A DNA stretch of 64,000 nt from Martinezella tropici (GCA_000799755.1 JUHI01000001.1:248001-312000); one strand, 5' to 3'; shown: positions 54,281 to 63,469, counted from the stretch's first letter. Notes: a model not told the origin generated them from the letters alone. Numbers and translations are program-made.

Positions 54281-56326
54281 ATGAAGAAACCCGTCATGAT
54301 CTGGACCGCGGTGGGCTTGGCGGTTGCCTGGGGGGCGGTTGCCTCGCAGCTTACCAGCCAGCAGGCACCAGCACGCGCCGACGTCGCCATGGCGACGGAC
54401 CCGATGAGCACGGCCGCCATCCCGCGCAATGGCGCCGTTCTGCCAGTCAGCGGCGATCTGAAGGCAGGTCTCGACGCCCTTTCGAACAAGAACCCGATGC
54501 AGGCGCTCGCCATCCGCAATAGCATGGGAGAAGGTACGCTCGATCGCCATATCCTGACTTGGGCGATCGCCACTTCGGGCCAGCCGGGCATTCCTTCCGG
54601 GGAAATTGCCGCTGCCGCCCGCGAGCTTGTCGGCTGGCCGGGGCTCGGCAGTTTGCGGGCCAATTCCGAACGGGCACTCTACAATGAAAACCCGGCGACG
54701 GATCAGGTGCTTGCCGCGTTCGGCAACACCCAGCCGGAGACCGTGGAAGGCAGCATCATCCTCTCTCGCGCGCTGATGGCACGTGGCTCGTCGGCACGGG
54801 CGGGAGCTCTGATCCGCAAGATCTGGCGCAACGAACCGCTGGACAAGTCTCTCGAGGACAAGATCCTAGCCGAGTTCCCAAGCCTGCTTTCGCCTGCCGA
54901 TCACAAGGCGCGCATGGATTACCTCCTTTACCGCGACCGAACCGCCCAAGCCAAGCGCTTCGGCGATCTCGGCAGGGCGCAGTCGCTCTACAAGGCCTGG
55001 GCCGCAGTCAACGACCGCTCGCCGAAGGCGGACGGACTGATAACAGCCGTCGACGCGCAGTGGCGCAAGGACCCCGCCTATCTCTTCATGCGGATCGAAA
55101 ACCTGCGCCGCCAGAACAGATATGACGACGCCGCTAACCTACTGGCGCAAATGCCGAAGGATCGCAGTGTGCTCGTCAGCCCCGGCGCGTGGTGGAGCGA
55201 GCAGCGCATCGTCAGCCGCGGCCTGGTGGATCAGGGCGATTTCAAGTCCGCCTACCGCATCGTCGATGCCAGCGTCGCGGAAAGCCCGCAGGATGTCGGC
55301 GAGGCCGAATTCCATGCCGGCTGGTACGCTCTGCGCGGCCTGCAGGACGGTACGAACGCCGCGATCCATTTCCGCAAGATCCTGCAGGTATCGAACGGGC
55401 CGATCTCGCAATCGCGCGGCTGGTACTGGCTCGGCCGCGCCGCCGAGGCCGGCGGCCCCGGCAAGGCTGCCGATTTCTATGCGAAGGCCGCCTCCTATCC
55501 GAGCACCTTCTACGGTCAGCTCGCCGCCGAGAAGCTTGGTCGCCGCACCCTGAACGTGACCTATCCCTCGCCGTCGGGGACGGATCGCCAGCGCTTCCAG
55601 GACCGCGAGGCCGTCCAGGCAATTTCGCGGCTTGAGGCCGCTGGACACGGCTGGCGTGCCGATGCGCTCTACCGCGCCCTGGCAAAACAGCTTGATAGCC
55701 CCGGCGAGGTTGCCTTGCTGGCTGCCCGGGCCGAGCGCTCCGGCAATCACCAGCTTTCGCTGCAGATCGGCAAGATCGCCTATGGACGCGGCGTCGACGT
55801 CGCAGCGCTCGCCTTCCCGATCGGCGTCATTCCGGACAATGCCAATATTTCAGGCTCCGGCAAGGCGCTCGCCTATGCCATTGCCCGGCAGGAGAGCGCC
55901 TTCAATCCGGCTGCCGTTTCCTCCGCCAATGCCCGCGGCCTGCTTCAATTGCTGCCGAAGACGGCAAAGGCCGTTGCCGGTCGGCACGGCATGTCCTACT
56001 CCGCCGACAAGCTGACGCAGGATGCCGGCTACAACGCCACGCTCGGTGCCCACTATCTCGGCGAACAGATCGATACGTTCGGCGGATCTTACATACTCAC
56101 CTTCATTGCCTACAATGCCGGGCCGAACAAAGTGCCGGAATGGATCGGCCGCTACGGCGATCCGCGCGGCAAATCGCTCGACGACGTAATCGACTGGATC
56201 GAACGCATCCCCTTCCCCGAGACCCGCAACTATGTGCAGCGGGTGATGGAAAACTATCAGGTCTACAAGGCACGGCTCGGACAGAAGGCCGACATCGTAC
56301 ACGATCTGGTCAGCGGCCGCGGCTAA
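54281..56326 (+). CDS. soluble lytic murein transglycosylase (Slt70-like)
   Basis: About 681 aa. The N-terminal hydrophobic segment VMIWTAVGLAVAWGAVASQL is a signal peptide or anchor; the long middle is the alpha-superhelical U-domain. The SLT domain near the end has catalytic Glu in AYAIARQESAFNPAAVSS (about residue 538), GLLQLLPKTAKAVAG and ILTFIAYNAGPNKV. It cleaves the glycan strand to anhydromuropeptides. ATG 54281 is preferred; a GTG at 54269 would add four residues. Convention would call it slt. Confidence 0.9.
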   Translation: MKKPVMIWTAVGLAVAWGAVASQLTSQQAPARADVAMATDPMSTAAIPRNGAVLPVSGDLKAGLDALSNKNPMQALAIRNSMGEGTLDRHILTWAIATSGQPGIPSGEIAAAARELVGWPGLGSLRANSERALYNENPATDQVLAAFGNTQPETVEGSIILSRALMARGSSARAGALIRKIWRNEPLDKSLEDKILAEFPSLLSPADHKARMDYLLYRDRTAQAKRFGDLGRAQSLYKAWAAVNDRSPKADGLITAVDAQWRKDPAYLFMRIENLRRQNRYDDAANLLAQMPKDRSVLVSPGAWWSEQRIVSRGLVDQGDFKSAYRIVDASVAESPQDVGEAEFHAGWYALRGLQDGTNAAIHFRKILQVSNGPISQSRGWYWLGRAAEAGGPGKAADFYAKAASYPSTFYGQLAAEKLGRRTLNVTYPSPSGTDRQRFQDREAVQAISRLEAAGHGWRADALYRALAKQLDSPGEVALLAARAERSGNHQLSLQIGKIAYGRGVDVAALAFPIGVIPDNANISGSGKALAYAIARQESAFNPAAVSSANARGLLQLLPKTAKAVAGRHGMSYSADKLTQDAGYNATLGAHYLGEQIDTFGGSYILTFIAYNAGPNKVPEWIGRYGDPRGKSLDDVIDWIERIPFPETRNYVQRVMENYQVYKARLGQKADIVHDLVSGRG

Positions 56327-56379
56327 AAGCGCGTCGCGATCTCCAAGATTCGCTCCTTGCGCTTTAAGCTCTTGATTTT

Positions 56380-56432
56380 TCGCATATCGTTGTCGCAAAA
56401 CCGCTGCGCACTTTTGCGCGACATGCTCTAGG
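56380..56432 (+). repeat. dispersed repeat copy with the exact 34-bp partner
   Basis: 56393-56426 is the perfect reverse complement of 32210-32243; it ends in CATGCTCTAG as at 45672. It lies between slt and the alpha/beta hydrolase. Confidence 0.85.
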
Positions 56433-56506
56433 CGGGCAATGCGGTTGTGCGGCCTCGGAAAATGACGTTACATCCCGCGTGATATTTCAAGCACGAGGGA
56501 TGACGC

Positions 56507-57400
56507 ATGCGCAGCGATGATGAAAGCGGTTTCCTTGCCAGGACGATACCGGCCGCGGACGGGCTGAAGCTTCATGTCCGCGACTATGTCGGCGACGAAG
56601 CAGCGACCGGGATGCGGCCCGCCATCTTTTGCCTACCGGGGCTGACGCGCAACTCGAGGGATTTTCATCAGCTGGCGCTGCTTCTGTCACGGGATGCGGC
56701 CAATCCGCGCCGGGTGATCACGCTCGACGCCCGCGGACGGGGAGCATCGGAATGGGATGCGGACAAGTCCCATTACAATCTCGTGGTTGAGGCCCAGGAC
56801 GTGCTGACGGTCTGCTCCGCGCTTGCGCTGCCACACGCCATCTTCATCGGTACATCGCGCGGCGGCTTGGTCCTGCATGTCATCGCAGCGAGCCGTCCCG
56901 ACATCCTGAAGGCGGTCATACTCAACGATATCGGCCCGGTATTGGAAAAGCGGGGACTGGCGGATATTCGCGATTATCTCAACCGGGACAAGAAGCCTTC
57001 CGATTGGGACGATGCGGTCGAAATCCTGCGGGAAAATCACGGAAGCGCCTTCAGTGCGCTCAGCGAAGACGACTGGCGGGATATGGCTTTTGCAATCTAT
57101 GCGCCTCGCGACGGCAAGCCGGTTCCCGACTACGATCCCGCCATCGCCGCGCAGATGCAGGCGCTCGATCTGGAGGCGCCGATTCCGGACCTCTGGCCGC
57201 AATTCCAAGGGTTTCAGGATATCCCGCTGATGGTGATTCGCGGCGAAAACTCGAAGCTTCTGGTCCAGAGCACCACGGATGAGATGGCAAGCCGCCATCC
57301 GGGCATGGTCATCAAGATCGCGAGAGGGCAAGGTCATGCCCCCATTCTGCATCTCGCCGATATTCCGGATGCGATCCGGTCTTTCATATCGGAGTTTTGA
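56507..57400 (+). CDS. alpha/beta hydrolase
   Basis: 297 aa. Nucleophile serine is in IFIGTSRGGLVLHVIA, the oxyanion segment in PAIFCLPGLTRNSRDF, and the C-terminal His in ARGQGHAPILHLADIPD. ARGRGASEWDADK is typical of this hydrolase group. ATG 56507 follows GAGGGAT. It may hydrolyse esters or lactones; no substrate can be derived. It ends at a terminator shared with the porin. Confidence 0.88.
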   Translation: MRSDDESGFLARTIPAADGLKLHVRDYVGDEAATGMRPAIFCLPGLTRNSRDFHQLALLLSRDAANPRRVITLDARGRGASEWDADKSHYNLVVEAQDVLTVCSALALPHAIFIGTSRGGLVLHVIAASRPDILKAVILNDIGPVLEKRGLADIRDYLNRDKKPSDWDDAVEILRENHGSAFSALSEDDWRDMAFAIYAPRDGKPVPDYDPAIAAQMQALDLEAPIPDLWPQFQGFQDIPLMVIRGENSKLLVQSTTDEMASRHPGMVIKIARGQGHAPILHLADIPDAIRSFISEF

Positions 57401-57438
57401 CCGAAAGCGCTCTCGCCACTCGATATCTAGGCAAAGCA

Positions 57439-57466
57439 AAAGGCCCGGTTGGGAAACCGGGCCTTT
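57439..57466. terminator. bidirectional terminator between hydrolase and porin 1
   Basis: A perfect 12-bp stem (AAAGGCCCGGTT and its complement, loop GGGA), flanked by A-rich and T-rich ends on the two sides, between convergent genes. Confidence 0.9.
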
Positions 57467-57523
57467 CCTCTTCCGATCGGAGGTCAGATCGGAAGATTTG
57501 TCAAACTCGTTCGGCGAACCGAA

Positions 57524-58618
57524 TTAGAAGCTGCGCTGGAAGCGCAGGATACCAGCCCACTGATCTTGGTTCACAGAATCGAAGTTGGTGTAGGTAACTT
57601 CCGGCTCGACCAGGAAGCCCTTGACCGGCGTGAACTTGAGGTTCGTCGTGGCTTCGAAAATCTTCGAGTCGGTGTAGGCGAGCTGGAGGTTCCACTTCAG
57701 CTTTTCGTTGATCGGAACGCCAACGCCACCCCAGACAGCCCAGTCACCCCAGCCGCAGAGATCGCCACGGTTAGCCGGGCAAGCCGATGCATTCAGGTTC
57801 GAGCCAGCATACTGGTTGAGCTTGTCGCCATTGGTGTTCCAGCCGCCCATCAAGAAGGCCGTCATGAAGCCGAAGTCGGCATCGATACGAGCCTTGATGG
57901 CGCCTTCTTCAACGATCGAGTCGTAACCGCCGACGATCTTGAAGCCGAAGCCGCCAACCTTGTAACCAGCACCGGCTACAACGTTCGGAGCGTAGTGATT
58001 AGCCTTGGACTGTACCCAAGCGCCGCTGTAAGTCGTCGAATCCGAACCCGAGTTGCTGTCTTCGAGCGAGACGACAGCCGTGAAGCCGTTGCCTGCGTCG
58101 TAGTTGTAGGTCAACTGGTTGAGTTCGTACGGACCGTCATAGATCACGTCGTCGTTGATGACGTCGCCGGCGTAGCCGGTGTACAGGTTGTACTGCGAGT
58201 CCTGCTTACCGACGAGGAAACCGCCGAGGCTGATATTGGCCCAGAGCAGCTTCGGGGTGGTGGAGCCGCCGTCGTTCCAATCGAAACGATAGACGGTGTC
58301 GGTCTTCAGCGGACCGTATTCGGTGTCGGTCGCGGTGTCGATGCTCAGCTGAGCGCGGGTATGCCAGTAGGTACCGCGGTTGCCGCCAGGGCCCGGGTTG
58401 TAGGCATTGTACCAGCCACCTTCGGTACGGACCATGCCGCCGATCTTGAGGCAGGTTTCAGTGCCGGGGATGAAGAAGTAGCCAGCGCCATAGGCATCGC
58501 AGATGCGGACGTATTCCATCGGCTCGGGCTCAGCAGCGACGATCGCGTCGGCAGCATGAGCACCGGATACTGCTGCCAGCGCAGCAGCGGAGCCGAGAAG
58601 AAGGCTCTTGATGTTCAT
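57524..58618 (-). CDS. RopA-type outer-membrane porin, copy 1
   Basis: 364 aa. The signal peptide MNIKSLLLGSAAALAAVSGA is cleaved near AHAAD, then DAIVAAEPEPMEYVRICDAY, the start of alphaproteobacterial porins (Porin_2 family) with YFFIPGTETCLKIGGMVRTE. The end, GILRFQRSF, ends in Phe as outer-membrane barrels do. It forms a 16- or 18-stranded trimeric channel. ATG 58618. The closest relative is copy 2 next door, identical over long stretches by eye. Such genes are called ropA in rhizobia. Confidence 0.92.
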   Translation of the reverse strand: MNIKSLLLGSAAALAAVSGAHAADAIVAAEPEPMEYVRICDAYGAGYFFIPGTETCLKIGGMVRTEGGWYNAYNPGPGGNRGTYWHTRAQLSIDTATDTEYGPLKTDTVYRFDWNDGGSTTPKLLWANISLGGFLVGKQDSQYNLYTGYAGDVINDDVIYDGPYELNQLTYNYDAGNGFTAVVSLEDSNSGSDSTTYSGAWVQSKANHYAPNVVAGAGYKVGGFGFKIVGGYDSIVEEGAIKARIDADFGFMTAFLMGGWNTNGDKLNQYAGSNLNASACPANRGDLCGWGDWAVWGGVGVPINEKLKWNLQLAYTDSKIFEATTNLKFTPVKGFLVEPEVTYTNFDSVNQDQWAGILRFQRSF

Positions 58619-58993
58619 AGTAACTCCAGTTCCAATATCGATTAGGTATGAGAATTCACGCCGAGAAAATCGACGCGCCCTACCCCACCCGGTTTTAAGT
58701 TGACCCCTGATCTGGGAGAACCAAGACACTAAGCCTTGCTTCCGATTTGGAACCTACAGATCGTTTTTTTCAGAGCAATATCAGAGATAAACTATGAACA
58801 ATTGTGACGGTTGTTTCAAAAGGTGCGTTGCACAAAAATCACGTCGCAAAAATGTCATGTCATCAATATGCCAGAAACCGAAATCTACTTATGATTACTT
58901 TAAAAATACAAAGAACCCTAAGGTAGCATTCGCGATAAAATATACTAAGCACCAGCGAGACTACGCATTAACCTGTCGATACTCGCAAAAATA
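58619..58993. promoter_or_regulatory. AT-rich porin-1 upstream region
   Basis: About 375 bp. It should contain the porin-1 promoter, with unusually low GC for this genome. A 66-codon frame at 58794-58994 looks accidental. No clear operator was found. Confidence 0.45.
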
Positions 58994-59020
58994 GAAAGCC
59001 CGGCCAGTGGCCGGGCTTTC
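58994..59020 (-). terminator. terminator of porin copy 2
   Basis: GAAAGCCCGGCC and GGCCGGGCTTTC form a 12-bp stem with a 3-nt loop, followed on the minus strand by TATTTTTGC. It ends the upstream porin gene, so the two porins are separate transcripts. Confidence 0.88.
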
Positions 59021-59063
59021 CATCACTATAGTGAAAATCTCAAATGACCGAAGTCAGATCAGA

Positions 59064-60125
59064 TTAGAATGCGCGCTCGAAGCGGAGGATACCAGCCCAC
59101 TGGTCCTGATTGATGGAGTCCCAGTTGGTGTAGGAAACTTCCGGACGGATGGTCAGGTTCTTAACCGGGTTGAACGTGAGGTTCGTCGTAGCGGCGAAGA
59201 TCTTCGAGTCGGTATAGGCGAGCTGGAGGTTCCACTTCAGCTTTTCGTTGATCGGAACGCTTGCGCCGCCCCAAACTGCCCAGTCGCCCCAGCCGATACC
59301 AGCTGCGTCGCCAGCACCGTTCGCGCCGGCGTACTTGTTGAGCTTGTCGCCGTCGGTGTTCCAGCCACCCATCAAGAAGGCCGAGAATACGCCGAAGTCG
59401 GCATCGACGCGAGCCTTGATGGCGCCCTGCTTGACGATCGAGTCGTAACCGCCAACGACCTTGAAGCCCCAAGCGCCAACCTTGTAGCCGAGACCGGCAA
59501 CAACGTCAGGAGCATAGTGATCGGAGCTGTCTTCGCCGTTAGCGCCGGTAGCGCCCTTGCCAGAGTTGCTGTCTTCGAGCGAGATCACAGCCGTGAAGCC
59601 GTTGCCGGCATCGTAGTTGTAGGTGATCTGGTTCAGTTCGTACGGGCCGTCATAGATCACGTCGTCGTTGATGACGTCGCCGGCATAACCGGTGAATACG
59701 TTGAACTCCGAGTCTTCCTTACCAACGGTGAAGCCGCCGAGGCTGATGCTGGCGTGCAGCAGGTTGGTGCCCGTGGAGCCGCCGTCGTTCCAGTCCCAAC
59801 GAATTTCAGTGTTGGTCTTCAGCGGGCCATATTCGGTGTCGGTTGCCGTCTGCAGGCGAAGCTCAGCGCGGGTGTGCCAGAGCGTGCCCAAACGAGAGTT
59901 CGGGTTGTAGGCATCGTACCATTCACCTTCGGTACGAACCTTACCACCGATCTTGAGGCAGGTTTCCGTGCCCGGGATGAAGAAGTAACCAGCACCATAT
60001 GCGTCGCAGATGCGAACATATTCCAACGGCTCCGGCTCAGCAGCGACAATGGCGTCAGCCGCGTGAGCGCCGGAAACTGCCACGAGCGCAGCAGCGGAGC
60101 CCAAGAGAAGGCTCTTGATGTTCAT
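59064..60125 (-). CDS. RopA-type outer-membrane porin, copy 2
   Basis: 353 aa, starting MNIKSLLLGSAAALVAVSGA with the same mature N-terminus as copy 1 and ending ILRFERAF. It is 11 residues shorter, mainly in surface-loop regions such as SNSGKGATGANGEDSSDHYA versus the copy 1 loop and the GANGAGDAAG loop. GGAGGT precedes ATG 60125. Long identical segments at protein and DNA level (for example NEKLKWNLQLAYTDSKIF) indicate recent duplication or conversion. Confidence 0.93.
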   Translation of the reverse strand: MNIKSLLLGSAAALVAVSGAHAADAIVAAEPEPLEYVRICDAYGAGYFFIPGTETCLKIGGKVRTEGEWYDAYNPNSRLGTLWHTRAELRLQTATDTEYGPLKTNTEIRWDWNDGGSTGTNLLHASISLGGFTVGKEDSEFNVFTGYAGDVINDDVIYDGPYELNQITYNYDAGNGFTAVISLEDSNSGKGATGANGEDSSDHYAPDVVAGLGYKVGAWGFKVVGGYDSIVKQGAIKARVDADFGVFSAFLMGGWNTDGDKLNKYAGANGAGDAAGIGWGDWAVWGGASVPINEKLKWNLQLAYTDSKIFAATTNLTFNPVKNLTIRPEVSYTNWDSINQDQWAGILRFERAF

Positions 60126-60772
60126 ATTGACCTCCAGTCAAAGTTTTTATCAAGAATGAGAACTACCCGAAGGTATTCCCTGTCCCATCCTCGCGTTTCA
60201 AGAAGTGGACGATCAATCGCCCTCGCTTCCGAGATTGAAAATACAAGACGCGCACTGTCACGCAATCGACATCTTCACGGAAAGGGGGATTTGCGTAAGC
60301 CTTCCGCAAGTCCTGTTGCTGAAAGGACACAAGTCAGCAACACAGGCGCCGCAATTATTTAGGTTCTATTAAGAAAGTCCTTAATCTACGACCACTTAGA
60401 AATGTGCCTCAACTAAAGCGCAAGAAATACATCGGAGCGACAAAGTGGCCGGCCTGCGGCGATTTCGGGGTTTTCAAGATGGCTTGCGGGTGATTTTGGG
60501 CATTTCGCATCGCGCCACCCGGCAGGAGCGGCGGATGATCCGTGCCGCCGGCTGTCTCAAATCGATGCACGTACCTAAATGATTCGCCCCATCGATTCGG
60601 AAGAAACCCATCGAGCCCACCACTCGAGCGGCAATATCGCGGACATCGCTGCGGATTCGGAGGAGCTGGGTGGCCGCGGTGCAAGCCATCAAAGAGGCCA
60701 TCAGGGATGTGAAGCGAACGCGACAGGTGTCGCCTGCGGAAATGCCATCACTATCTGCTAATGATTTCAGGA
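60126..60772. promoter_or_regulatory. porin-2 upstream region and spacer to tRNA-Ser
   Basis: About 650 bp. It contains a 9-bp inverted repeat (60314-60342, TGTTGCTGA/TCAGCAACA) and a 6-bp palindrome ATTAAG-N6-CTTAAT (60368-60385). No convincing protein gene; a minus-strand frame through the tRNA at 60474-60884 is not believable. Confidence 0.5.
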
Positions 60773-60862
60773 TGGCGGAGAAGATGGGATTCGAACCCAC
60801 GATACCATTTCTGGTATACTCCCTTAGCAGGGGAGCGCCTTCGACCACTCGGCCACCTCTCC
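60773..60862 (-). tRNA. tRNA-Ser (anticodon GCU)
   Basis: On the minus strand the sequence starts GGAGAGGTGGCCGAGTGG, has the anticodon stem and loop CTCCC-CTGCTAA-GGGAG with anticodon GCT (serine AGC/AGU codons), a long serine-type variable arm (TATACCAGAAATGGTATC), the T-loop GGGTTCGAATCCC and a genomically encoded CCA. Acceptor pairs GGAGAGG/CTTCTCC with one GU. Total 90 nt with CCA. Confidence 0.96.
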
Positions 60863-60991
60863 GGTGCGGCCCTGATAGGGCCATTCATTTATCGACGCAA
60901 GCGCTTTTTCGCTGTTGTGCCCGTTCTTTCCATGAATAAGCAACGAGCGATTGTCGGCCGGCGCATGGTCCGGCCGACTCGAAAACTCATA

Positions 60992-62209
60992 TCAAACCAG
61001 CAATTGCTTCAAGTCGGCGGCCGGGTCGGCAAGGATATCCCTAGATGGATTGGCGCCGGTTTCCAGCAGCTTCTTGCCGGTAACATAGGCCTTTGCGTCG
61101 TTAATGGCGTCGACGGCGATAAAGCGGCCCTGCTTGAAATACCATATGGACGCAGCCCCCTCGCGCATGCCGGGGCGCAGCAGCGTCTCGTCATAACCGA
61201 GATTGAACCCGGCGATTTGCAGCTTCACGTCATATTGATCCGACCAGAACCAGGGTTTCGGATCATAGGCCTTTTCGTTGCCGGCTATGATTCCCGCCGC
61301 AGCTTCCGCCTGGTCGACGGCATTCTGCACGGATTCGAGCCGGATGCGGCCGCCCTCCCATGGGAGTTCGACGCAATCGCCCATGGCGAAAATAGAGGGA
61401 TCGGAGGTGCGCGCGAACGAATCAACGACAATGCCATTGCCGACCTCAAGACCGGCTTCCTTGGCGAGCCGGTCATTCGGGGCGACGCCGATGCCGACGA
61501 CGACGAAATCGACATCGATGGTCGAGCCATCGGACAATTCCGCCGCCGCGACATGACCATTGCGGCCGATGAGCTGTTTCAGCCCGATCTTCTCGCGAAT
61601 GACCACATCATGCTTCTGGTGAATGGCCCTGAAGATATCGGCCGTTTCCTTGGCAGCCACGCGCTGCAAAATTCTGTCACCCATCTCGATCAGGGTCACC
61701 TCGAGGCCACGATGGCGCGCAACGGCGGCCGCTTCCAGCCCGATATAGCCGCCGCCGATGATGAGCACCCGGCGTCCGGGGCGCATCTCGCCGGCCAGGA
61801 GATCAGCATCGCGCTTGTCACGAGCGAGATAGACACCCTCCAGCGCACCACCGACGGCAGGCGGCAGACGCCGCGGCGTCGAGCCCGTCGCGAGCGCCAG
61901 CGTCTCATAATCCAGCCTCGAACCGTCTTGCATGACGATCTGCTTTGCCGCCCGATCGATCTGTTCCACCCAGGTGGAGACGCGGATCTCGACATTATTG
62001 TCGGCATACCAATGCTCGGGCCGGAACAGCAGGCGATCGAAGGTCATTTCGCCAAGCAGGTACTTCTTGGTCAGTGGCGGGCGCTGATAGGGAAGGTTTT
62101 CCTCGGCTCCGACGATGGTGATCGGCCTGGAATCGCCCAGCCCACGCAATTTGGCTGCAAGCGCAAAACCCGCCTGCCCGGCCCCGACAATGACCAATCT
62201 GCCCGTCAC
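60992..62209 (-). CDS. FAD-dependent ferredoxin/rubredoxin-type reductase
   Basis: 405 aa from GTG 62209 with GGAG 8 nt upstream. FAD-binding VIVGAGQAGFALAAKLRGLG, the NLPYQRPPLTKKYL segment and ATGSTPRRLP identify the two-dinucleotide-binding flavoprotein family. The NAD-binding site is GRRVLIIGGGYIGLEAAAVA, and SIFAMGDCVELPWE binds FAD. C-terminal reductase domain ends LADPAADLKQLLV. Such proteins transfer electrons from NADH to a ferredoxin, for instance for a ring-hydroxylating oxygenase or P450. No ferredoxin or oxygenase gene is visible nearby. Confidence 0.9.
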   Translation of the reverse strand: MTGRLVIVGAGQAGFALAAKLRGLGDSRPITIVGAEENLPYQRPPLTKKYLLGEMTFDRLLFRPEHWYADNNVEIRVSTWVEQIDRAAKQIVMQDGSRLDYETLALATGSTPRRLPPAVGGALEGVYLARDKRDADLLAGEMRPGRRVLIIGGGYIGLEAAAVARHRGLEVTLIEMGDRILQRVAAKETADIFRAIHQKHDVVIREKIGLKQLIGRNGHVAAAELSDGSTIDVDFVVVGIGVAPNDRLAKEAGLEVGNGIVVDSFARTSDPSIFAMGDCVELPWEGGRIRLESVQNAVDQAEAAAGIIAGNEKAYDPKPWFWSDQYDVKLQIAGFNLGYDETLLRPGMREGAASIWYFKQGRFIAVDAINDAKAYVTGKKLLETGANPSRDILADPAADLKQLLV

Positions 62210-62278
62210 GATCCGTACTCCATTGTTATTATAGCGATCCCCGCGCGATGTGGAGGACGCCTATGGGCTTCAGGGGTA

Positions 62279-62298
62279 ACGCTTGCACTTGCAAGCGT
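62279..62298 (+). other. perfect 8-bp hairpin in the flavoprotein upstream region
   Basis: ACGCTTGC and GCAAGCGT flank the loop ACTT, 70 nt upstream of the flavoprotein gene start. Possible operator or part of a transcript leader; no T tract. Confidence 0.45.
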
Positions 62299-62338
62299 CA
62301 ATCATGACTGACCCTGCACCCCGGATCGGGAAAAAATT

Positions 62339-62357
62339 AGGCCGAAAGGCTCAGCCT
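62339..62357 (-). terminator. terminator overlapping the Gfo/Idh stop codon
   Basis: On the minus strand AGGCTGA pairs with TCGGCCT (one G-U) at 62339-62357, and the stop TGA at 62351-62353 is within the stem. AATTTTTT follows on the minus strand. Confidence 0.75.
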
Positions 62358-63469
62358 GATATTTCGACCCAGCGACGCTCGTGGAAGGATTGCGCCATCG
62401 CATGCACCGATTTCTCGATGCGCAGACCATCTTTGAAAGCCACGACTGACGCAGCATCTCCCGATATGGCGCGAATCAGCTCGCGGCATTCGATGATCTT
62501 CAGGTCGTTGAAGCCGAGGCCATGGCCGGGTGCCGGGATGAAGCGGTCGTAGGGCTTATGGGCGGGTGCGGCCAGCACCTTGCGGAAACCCTGCTCGCTA
62601 TCCCTGCCCTCGGCCTGATAGAGCTCGAACTCGTTCATGCGCTCCTGATCGTAAGAGATCGAACCCTTGGAGCCGAAAATCTGCAGGGCTATCCGCCCCT
62701 TGCGGCCCCAGGCCGAGCGATTGGCCATGAGCACGGCGGAAATGCCGCCGCCAAGGCGCATCAGCACATTAGCGAGATCGTGATTCTCGACGGTGCGGCG
62801 ACCGCCATCCTTCAGCGGCCGCTCGGCATAGGGCTTCACCATATCCGTAATGACGGCCTCCACATGACCGAAGAGGAACCAGAGCAGCGAAAGCGGATGC
62901 ACGGCAAAGTCATCGAGAGCGCCGTAGCCAGAGGCAAGCTCGCTCTTCCAATAGAAGAGGCCGTTCGGATCGGCCATGAAATCCTCGTCCATCTCGACGC
63001 GGACGTGATTGACCGCGCCGATGGCGCCTTCGGCAATCAGCGCCTTGATGTGCCGCATCGCCGGGTTCTGGATATAATTGTAGCCGAGGATGGCGACTTT
63101 GCCGGAAGTCCTGGCGGCCGCCAGCATACGCTCGGCATCGCCATAGGAGGGCGCCATCGGCTTTTCGCACCAGACATGCTTGCCGGCTTCAAGCGCCGCG
63201 ATCGCCATTTCCGGATGGAACTGATTGGGGGTCGTGACGGAGACGACGTCGACCTCAGGATCTGCAACGAGCGCGCGCCAGTCGGCCGTCGCCTTTTCGA
63301 AGCCGAATTCATCGCCGCGCGCCTTTGCCAGATCGGCATTGGCTTCGGCGAGATGCACCAGGCGTGGCCGCGCGACATCACCGAATACAGTCTTGACCGC
63401 ATTCCATGCCAGCGCATGGCATTTGCCCATATAACCGGTGCCGATCAATCCAACGCCCAATGGCTTCAT
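62351..63469 (-). CDS. Gfo/Idh/MocA-family oxidoreductase
   Basis: 372 aa from ATG 63469, which follows GAGGAGGA. Cofactor loop VGLIGTGYMGKCHALAW, ADPEVDVVSVTTPNQFH and the family hallmark KHVWCEKPMAPS (catalytic Lys) followed by GYNYIQNPAMRH. The C-terminal half is the dimeric sheet domain with PSLR-like loops. It is divergent from an RpiR-type gene that resembles iolR. In Sinorhizobium an oxidoreductase is divergent from iolR, as I recall, suggesting an inositol dehydrogenase; this is an inference. Confidence 0.9.
   Translation of the reverse strand: MKPLGVGLIGTGYMGKCHALAWNAVKTVFGDVARPRLVHLAEANADLAKARGDEFGFEKATADWRALVADPEVDVVSVTTPNQFHPEMAIAALEAGKHVWCEKPMAPSYGDAERMLAAARTSGKVAILGYNYIQNPAMRHIKALIAEGAIGAVNHVRVEMDEDFMADPNGLFYWKSELASGYGALDDFAVHPLSLLWFLFGHVEAVITDMVKPYAERPLKDGGRRTVENHDLANVLMRLGGGISAVLMANRSAWGRKGRIALQIFGSKGSISYDQERMNEFELYQAEGRDSEQGFRKVLAAPAHKPYDRFIPAPGHGLGFNDLKIIECRELIRAISGDAASVVAFKDGLRIEKSVHAMAQSFHERRWVEISG

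Noticed and set aside
58794..58994. A 66-codon frame in the porin-1 upstream DNA
   Set aside because: The product is unlike any family, the region is AT-rich regulatory DNA and there is no ribosome site.
60474..60884. A 136-codon minus-strand frame across tRNA-Ser
   Set aside because: It translates the tRNA itself and a spacer. No integrase, att duplication or phage-like motif was seen, so I also reject an integrated element at this tRNA.
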